From: Tubiluchus corallicola
Lineage: Eukaryota; Priapulida; Priapulimorpha; Priapulimorphida; Tubiluchidae
Direction: 5' to 3'
NCBI GenBank assembly: GCA_030141605.1
Contig: JAQGDQ010000035.1
Coordinates: 819,501 to 883,500 of the forward strand
DNA: 64,000 nucleotides
Shown: in pieces, positions 59,501 through 64,000 of the stretch
Layout of the letters: every line of letters starts with the position of its first letter
Position numbering within the stretch: position 1 is the first letter of the stretch
Program-made: the position numbers and the translations under genes
Notes under the pieces: generated by a model
Databases searched by the model: none
The model's input: only the letters and a program-made list of their open reading frames with translations
What the model was told of the DNA's origin: nothing

Positions 59501-62500
59501 AGCACAGATCGACAATACGTACTCATTATTAGTACAACTAACAACTACAGCAATGTTCCGTAGAATCTAAGGCAGTGCCCCTTAATTCTTGACCATTAGA
59601 AGATTACACACTCTGTTCTAACAGAAAATCGGCAAGCTGACGGTGTTGTAACCGTTAAAGGTCAACATCAACCACAGTGCAATAATCGGAATGCCCAGAT
59701 GAGGGTAACATCCCACTTGTTGTGACACCAGTGGACTGCTGTCCGCTTTTAACGGAGGCGGGACGGATGGCACCGCGGCCTACTACGCGCGGCATGTCTC
59801 AATTAAGTCGCTCAACGCCAAACCAAAAACAGAACCCGAATAATAAAGTCGAAATGTCAATTTATTACTAAATATTACAAATAGCTTACCTAAAAGAACG
59901 GAGTTTGCGGCAAAGCCTGTGAAATGTGAACAGAGCTGCGATGAAAGACACGACCACTGACAAGGATCTACAGCAGACATTCCCTTTTTATAAGCTCAGG
60001 TGTGCACGTGACTAGTGGCTTTTAGTAACACAAGGTCAGAATACGAGTCTATGTGCTAGATAAAGCCATGTTCACATGCACACCTGAGAAGTCTACTGTA
60101 TTCCCTGCCAGAATTACACTTCATCTCATCACAGCCCTGCAGTACAATATCATTTGCACGTTATTTATTTATTATTATTATTTATTAGGCAAAAGAAATA
60201 AATATATACGTTTATACATGAGTAAAAGTAAACAGTAAAATTATGCAGCCATAATCAATATAAAGGTTGTGCCTACCACTGTGTGCCATGGATGACAGTA
60301 AGGAACTAAGTCCTCAAACAGATCACTGCCTGTCATCCATGCAGTAGTACGCACATAGAGCTAAAGAAAACTACGTCGTAAGAAATTACATAAAATGTTC
60401 AAGACAAATTACTTAAAATACAAAAAATATCTACAAATAGGATTAAACGCTTAAAATAAATAAAGTATATACGAGGCCAAAGAATTAAAAGACAGCCTGT
60501 TTAAAAGAAGACGTTGACGTGTTTAAAAGTGCACCAGCAGGTAATTCATTCCACAAGCGTGGAAATCTGTTGTAAAATGAGGCACACAGACAGGTGGTTT
60601 TATTTCTGTTTATAAGCAATCGGCCATGCATACAGCTTGATCTTGAAAATGTCCATTGGCAATCTAATTGGTGACGGAAGAAACCGTGCATTGCCTTATA
60701 ACCACATACAAGAGAGGACAGGTCCCTTCTGCGTTTAAGACTCATCATTTTGAGAGTTTGCAGGCGATTACTGTAGTCAGGCATGGGTCTACGATCAATA
60801 AGGTATATTAGCTTCTTTCCAGGGCAAGAGTCCAAGTGATAGCGATTCATTAAACAGCCTACAAAGGGGTGCAGCTAGGCTAGGTGCGCTCTCTTTGAGG
60901 ATTCTATTTGGGAAGCCGTCGGGACCCGCTGATTTAGAAATATTTGCTCATTTGCTATTTCAGAAACTTGCTCACGGGTAACAACAATGTTAGACATAAT
61001 CGTTTAAGTGCGGGTGAGCGAGTAGGCAACCCGATGTGCACAAACTATTACAATCATCGTGAGAATCATTAGTAGAGAATTCTGCAAAAAAATTCATTAA
61101 AATGTTTGGCTATTGACCCAGGGTCAGTGATGACTGTGTTGTTATCAAGTTTGAACGATTTCTGGACACAACTTTTACGTCTTAGGCTGATAAATTGCCA
61201 AAACGACTTAACATCAGTCTGCGCTAGCATATTTAAATTCTGTGCAGTTGAGTTGTTAATCATGTCATTAAGTGAAAGACTAAATTTACGAAGTCCAAGC
61301 ATGTCATCTGGATCGTTAGTACGAGATGCACGTCTGAAAATTTAACGTTTTTTTGTACATAATCTGGAGAGATCGCTAAATACCAACGGATGAATGCTAT
61401 GACTTATCATAGAGTTTTAGAAGGCACTGCTTCACACAAACAAGCATTGAACAAATTATTGGTGCTGAAACAAGCAGATAATTGATTAAAATATGACAGA
61501 AATGTGGAATAGATTTAATTGAGCTATAAACAGCTATAGTTTGTAAGACAAGTCGAGACAAAGGCAGGCTCACAGTCGTCGATCTGTGAGTTGATCAGAG
61601 ATGAATATAGACGATCATTTTGGCCACTAATTTTTTAAGCAGTAACTAAACATTTTCAGTCATCTATTTCCATATCTTTCCATTTCTGACAAAATGTGAA
61701 AAAGCCTATTGTCCTAATTCTAACTCCAGGAAAAAATCGTCCTTCGTGCTGCTTCACTGAACCGAATTGGTCTAATCCTCAGGCTCCGCGCAAACATGCA
61801 ATTTTCAAGTGCACATCTAAAAGTTGCACAACTAAATATTGCTGCGATTTTACTGGTGTACCACAGACATGCAGTTTAAAATTGTGCAGCTGGCGCTATG
61901 GAGCTTGAAGCGTTGCTTGTATTTTTCCATTATTAATTCACAAAAAGACAAAGAGACATGGAACCCACACAATAACTAGCGTTTATTGAAAGAGCAAGTT
62001 TACAAACTCTAATACGACTGACGGGCTCATCCGAGTAAATTATTTTGTTATTACCTGATGGGTACAAATAGGCTTGATGAACTGTTAAATATAATTGTTG
62101 GAATATTCATCACCTATACTCCTATGGATAAGCTACCTGGAGAAAAAGCATTCCGGCAAAGGAGCGACTCTCATTGACTATGAGGCGCTACATCATTGTT
62201 AAGCTTATGCTGATGTTAAATCATTTTTCTGTGTGAGTTTGCACAGTCGTTATACTATTCTCTTTATGCAAAATGTAACAGCTGTGATTAGACATACTTT
62301 ATCTTGCACGGAAAAGGAGCATAAAAATGATAAATGAAATAAGGAATGAAACAACCGGTTTACTATATACGCATATGTATTTATACTTTTGTAATTTTTT
62401 TATATACTTGCTGCAGTACTCGAAATCCAAATACAGTTGCTACTGAACTGTTGTTGTGACAGTGCGCAGTGGTAAGAAACTTGCACTGGGTGTATTTGGA

Positions 62501-63495
62501 ATGTTTTGATTGTACTGAGAATGAATCACATTTAGAATTCCATTTTAACCTGCAATTTCCGATTTTCATTGAGTTTTTTAAATTCTGGCAACAACGATAA
62601 TAAAACAGATAAAATCTTCATCAATTTTTTACTTTGAAAATTTTTCGTAACGTTTTTTCACGAGATTCTTTTTTTACGATTAGCTCTATGTTCTGAAAAG
62701 AATATAAGCAAAAAACGTTGGCAGTAATAGCCGCAGTTTGCCTAAAAGTTTTTCCACTAAAACCTCTAAAGTCTGCGATATTCCGCTGAAGCCATGAAAG
62801 CTCTGAATACAGAAATAAGAAGCGGGCAGTAGAAATGTGATCATTGCACGGAGTACACTGTTCTTTTTCAAAACTTCGTATTTCGATTTCCATTTTCTAA
62901 ATTTGTCCCTGGATGTTTTGAAAGATGGTAGCAGAGATGGTAACAATGATTCGTCTCCATTAGTTTGTTTTCCTTTTCTCTCTTTTGTATATTTAATGGT
63001 ACCTATTCTGAGCTCTTCATAAGACACTGCTTTTTTTCTCACGCTTAACTATTGTTTTGATTAAAAGTTGTAAACTAACAATTGCATGTCTGCGCGCTCT
63101 CGTTGAAAACAATAAATTACAAAACAGTTGTACAACTAGAAGTTTGAGCCCAAAGTGCAATATTTAATTGCGCAATTTTTAGTTTTATGTAATCTGCGCA
63201 CTTTCATAGACTTTAGTTATTTATAGATATTGCACTTTTAATTGCACCACTGAAAATTGCATGTTTGCGCGAGTACTAATTATAATTTGCAACATTTGTG
63301 ATGTGAAATATTGTACTAAATAAAGTTTCGATTTTAATATTTTTCTAAAGACTTTTTTTATAATTTTTTTCCACAGGTTGTAAAGGTGACTTTCCATGGA
63401 TTTGAATTACAAGAATGCCACAGTGGAGAGAGAACTTGTCTATGTGACTACCTCAACATGTTTGACGGCGTCAATGCCAGCACACCACTAATAAA
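46714..63495 (+). CDS. Secreted or membrane CUB-domain protein, 5' part of the gene
   Basis: Three exons join in phase: 46714-46804 (30 codons plus one base), 48398-48537 and 63377-about 63495. Exon 1 encodes a typical signal peptide (MYNALFAPFILSTLSTAVA, hydrophobic core, small residues before the likely cut) followed by about ten residues. Exon 2 begins GACAPGGKAY and has IISPGYDDN and CTWLIAAPIGQ, the first half of a CUB domain. Exon 3 continues VVKVTFHGFELQ, then CLCDYLNMFDG, the second half with the CUB calcium-site-like DYL and DG. The three exons make about 116 residues; the gene continues past the right edge. Function: extracellular protein-protein or ligand binding; what lies downstream decides whether it is a protease, receptor or matrix protein. 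Confidence 0.8.
46805..48397. other. CUB gene intron 1
   Basis: AT-rich. It contains an ATT microsatellite at 47503-47570 and a TTA/TTTA tract at 48334-48390 that runs right up to the acceptor TTTGTAG. Confidence 0.65.
48398..48537 (+). CDS. CUB gene exon 2 (first half of CUB)
   Basis: The acceptor TTACTTTGTAG is followed by 140 bp ending GGGCAG|GTATGT. It contains the first two conserved CUB cysteines (CAPGG and the Cys of CTW). Confidence 0.85.
48700..49860 (+). mobile_element. LINE 3' half (RT C-terminus and tail)
   Basis: Frames in order: a PQ-SVLGSLLF-like block; FINDLPDVI; LFADDVKLYQ (catalytic FADD at 48889-48900); NLWANEWQL-like text; a VIISHDLKW block; RPIVEYCLPVWNP near 49220; YFTRRLFYR; LEDRRIQRDLALFYQIIH; and WNSLPAYV near 49580, ending at a TAA-type stop. 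The 3' UTR ends in an AATAAA/AAATAAA array at 49826-49850. Frameshifts near 49075, 49270 and 49512 kill it. Style is that of CR1/jockey-like LINEs. It sits in the large CUB intron. Confidence 0.85.
49861..51139. other. CUB intron 2 sequence between LINE and LTR element
   Basis: One plus-strand frame at 50163-50320 (KAKLKAAKSERALFC, then IKAIRAAQNKYK) is reminiscent of the LINE segment before the RT, but it is too short to call. Otherwise nothing. Confidence 0.4.
51140..51544 (-). repeat. 3' LTR of the gypsy element
   Basis: 405 bp. In element sense it starts TGTACTGCAG and ends AGCAGTCCA. AATAAA is present only in the opposite sense (51246-51252). Confidence 0.93.
51545..51560 (-). promoter_or_regulatory. 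Polypurine tract
   Basis: GGAGGAAGGGGGACGG on the element strand, directly before the 3' LTR, where plus-strand DNA synthesis of an LTR element is primed. Confidence 0.75.
51561..53069. other. Gypsy 3' untranslated region, no env seen
   Basis: About 1.5 kb between the end of Pol and the polypurine tract. A B-box-like string (CGGGTTCAACACCTGG near 52102) suggests a possible SINE relic inserted here. Short ORFs on both strands (52227-52518, 52655-52874) lack domains, and there is no signal peptide plus membrane-anchor arrangement that would suggest an envelope gene. Confidence 0.5.
53070..53848 (-). pseudogene. Gypsy Pol C-terminal tail, frame-shifted
   Basis: Two overlapping open frames (53465-53848 and 53070-53414) are rich in Pro, Ser and Thr. 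The last contains RPYPRRTRQPTTLHG, an arginine-rich tail seen at the ends of many gypsy integrases. The frame changes between the integrase frame (ending at 53887) and these pieces indicate indels. Confidence 0.65.
53887..57269 (-). CDS. pol: Gypsy Pol: RT, RNase H and integrase
   Basis: The main open frame (53887-56856, 989 residues) is preceded in a different frame by a linker (56733-57269). Numbering in the main frame: RT catalytic Asp103 in TLDLKSGY and YLDDVIVY at 165-172; RNase H TDAS at 313-316, Glu355 and Asp380; the integrase zinc site His585, His592, Cys622, Cys625; the integrase DDE triad Asp654, Asp714, Glu750; and a GPY/F motif (WQGPYEI) at about 888. All catalytic residues are kept in this stretch. 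The upstream frame change near 56900 and stops at 57297-57305 separate it from the protease. The order makes it Ty3/gypsy, not copia. Confidence 0.93.
57303..57713 (-). CDS. Gypsy aspartic protease
   Basis: Open frame with the retroviral-type protease active site ILVDTGASQTTV (catalytic Asp codon at 57669-57671), followed by a flap-like region and a GLDCL segment. It would cleave Gag-Pol. It ends at a TAA (57303-57305), with a second stop six bases on; beyond these the same frame continues into the linker before RT, so the stops look like mutations rather than a natural end. Confidence 0.85.
   Translation of the reverse strand: MRGSINGRVCRILVDTGASQTTVRKEFLSLQTGEILLENRKALSANGSELELYGPVNVSLELGNEPEMWSGAVPVWLSNDLVGDDCVLGLDCLRANHVSVNTAKNLLIFPDGQFVKIFPLADGTTDILNVKRIILP
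57891..59339 (-). pseudogene. gag: Gypsy Gag, broken by two frameshifts
   Basis: Likely start ATG 59339 (MSNIDFLSW). Three frames give successive parts. 58790-59339 is a polar N-terminal part. 58564-58770 holds PPFDGETVYWESFEAQF, the usual capsid start. 57891-58590 has ESVYRAHYNARVRHTG and EDLRQYAEQLRVLYHRAFP, then a CCHC zinc knuckle (CYNCGGFGHLARQC near 58065-58106). Frames change near 58780 and 58590. Gag would build the virus-like particle and bind RNA through the knuckle. Confidence 0.85.
59711..59730 (-). other. Primer binding site
   Basis: On the element strand, one base after the 5' LTR, TGGTGTCACAACAAGTGGGA starts with the TGG expected to pair with a tRNA CCA end. The primer tRNA is not identified. 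Confidence 0.65.
59732..60146 (-). repeat. 5' LTR of the gypsy element
   Basis: 415 bp, about 2% substitutions plus three small indels relative to the other LTR. It should hold the element promoter. Confidence 0.93.
60155..61320 (-). mobile_element. LINE with an internal deletion of the RT core
   Basis: Minus-strand pieces: DVKSFWQFISLRRK, then ITDPGSIAKHFNEFF near 61100-61210; SAGPDGFPNRIL near 60900-60930; APSLAAPLCRLFNESLSLG and PWKEANI near 60805-60880; then directly RRPMPDYSNRL, the extreme C-terminal block LSSLVCGYKAMHGF, and LWNELPAGALL, ending near 60488. The RT palm with its FADD is absent, and the join at about 60800 is seamless. The 3' tail ends in an AATAATAAATAAATAAC array next to the gypsy 5' LTR. 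Confidence 0.8.
61321..63376. other. End of CUB intron 2
   Basis: No clear element. A cysteine-rich plus-strand ORF (61696-61908) and two overlapping minus-strand ORFs (62621-63042) show no recognised domain. The acceptor TTTTTTTCCACAG ends at 63376. Confidence 0.5.
63377..63495 (+). CDS. CUB gene exon 3 (second half of CUB)
   Basis: A strong acceptor (TTTTTTTCCACAG). It encodes VVKVTFHGFELQ, CLCDYLNMFDG and STPLI. The end is uncertain: AAA|GTTTGC at 63496 is the nearest donor to the expected CUB boundary, leaving phase 2; the in-frame stop comes at about 63513. Confidence 0.8.
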
Positions 63496-64000
63496 GTTTG
63501 CTTATTTTATTTAAATATTAACACGATCACATCAGAATTTAAATGCTCAATGTTTCTTCCAGAAAGCATTTTTGCATTATTATCACTTGAAAGCAGTTTT
63601 CAAATCACTGATTTGAATACTTCTAGAGTTCTGTTCATTTGTTTTGTAGCCTCTTCATTAGAAACTTTAAAGCAGCGTTGAAGGCATTTTTAATATCATT
63701 GAAACACAACTGTGTCGTCACCTGCTTGGCGAAAACGTTTTGTATTGTGATAGATAACGCGAAAATTTTAGCATGAAGTATCAGAGATCAATTTATATTG
63801 TGCGAAAGCGGCTAAGTTGTTTAGCGTTTTAGTGTTTTTGCGTGTTTAGTGCATTTGCAAAGATAACAAAGCTAACATAGTTTTTGGTTGTATCGTGGGG
63901 TTGGGGCCTGTACTTTGCTTGATCCCAAAAGTATCTTGGTGATCTGCATACTTGGTTACGAATATGTTGCGAATGTGCTTTCTGCGCAAGTGCAAAATGC
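63496..64000. other. Presumed intron 3 of the CUB gene
   Basis: No further exon is visible before the window ends. Confidence 0.5.

Larger units (their letters stand above)
51136..60150 (-). mobile_element. Ty3/gypsy LTR retrotransposon, near full-length
   Basis: Two direct LTRs (51140-51544 and 59732-60146) bound a minus-strand internal region in the order Gag, protease, RT, RNase H, integrase, the Ty3/gypsy order. A 4-bp duplication ATAT flanks the element (51136-51139 and 60147-60150). The LTRs begin TG and end CA, and I count roughly eight substitutions and three small indels between them, so the insertion is fairly young. Yet Gag and Pol are broken by several frameshifts and in-frame stops. 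It lies within the large intron of the CUB gene, in the opposite orientation to it. No env gene is recognised. Confidence 0.95.

Noticed and set aside
62621-63042. Two overlapping minus-strand ORFs of 90 and 118 codons
   Set aside because: No recognised motif and no support for splicing; they lie inside the CUB intron near its acceptor.
1-64000. CRISPR arrays, bacterial operons, rRNA genes or functional tRNA genes
   Set aside because: No regularly spaced repeats with unique spacers, no rRNA core sequences, and the tRNA-like segments lack convincing cloverleaf arms.

Overview
This is eukaryotic (metazoan) nuclear DNA. It is AT-rich, with GT-AG introns of 1.6 to about 15 kb, AATAAA polyadenylation signals, animal gene families (an orthodox aquaporin, a secreted CUB protein, a class-A-like GPCR, a four-TM membrane protein) and a dense, varied set of transposable elements. 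The elements include Ty3/gypsy, several LINE clades, a Penelope-like element with a hammerhead-like motif, hAT and Tc1/mariner-pogo MITEs, foldback elements and tRNA-like SINE candidates. This fits a TE-rich invertebrate. I cannot fix the phylum from sequence alone.

Layout. 0-8 kb: a minus-strand gene whose last exon (3132-3800) is clear and whose first exon (6872-6925, with a TATA-like box upstream) is a reasonable proposal; its family is not recognised. 8-11 kb: a decayed LINE tail and about 120-bp degenerate repeats. 11.3-11.9 kb: a minus-strand GPCR exon covering TM1-TM5. 12-18 kb: dispersed repeats, a decayed gypsy RT/RNase H fragment, and a Penelope-like 3' end carrying a hammerhead-ribozyme-like core. 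18-28 kb: a few weak exon or ORF candidates, a foldback element in two copies, a zinc-finger retroelement tail, and long stretches with nothing recognisable. 28.8-29.4 kb: an intact four-TM protein gene, followed by a hAT MITE with a perfect 8-bp target duplication. 32.6-40.3 kb: a complete three-exon aquaporin gene on the minus strand (282 aa). Its introns hold a pogo-type MITE, which still carries a transposase C-terminal remnant, and roughly 360-bp tandem repeats. 40.7-44.5 kb: LINE fragments and a fragment of a multicopy invertebrate protein family.

46.7-63.5 kb: a plus-strand gene for a secreted CUB-domain protein, partial at the right edge. Its signal-peptide exon (46714-46804) is only 91 bp, and its phase matches the first CUB exon (48398-48537); the second half of the CUB is at 63377-63495. 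The intron inside the CUB domain is about 14.8 kb. It contains a LINE tail, a 9-kb minus-strand Ty3/gypsy element (51140-60146, LTRs only a few percent diverged, 4-bp ATAT target duplication, Gag and Pol interrupted) and an internally deleted LINE.

Apart from ordinary splicing within each gene I see no operon-like or pathway linkage between the host genes. The most interesting items are the Penelope/hammerhead unit, the CUB gene interrupted by nested elements, the orphan GPCR with an overlapping upstream ORF, and two host genes of unrecognised family.
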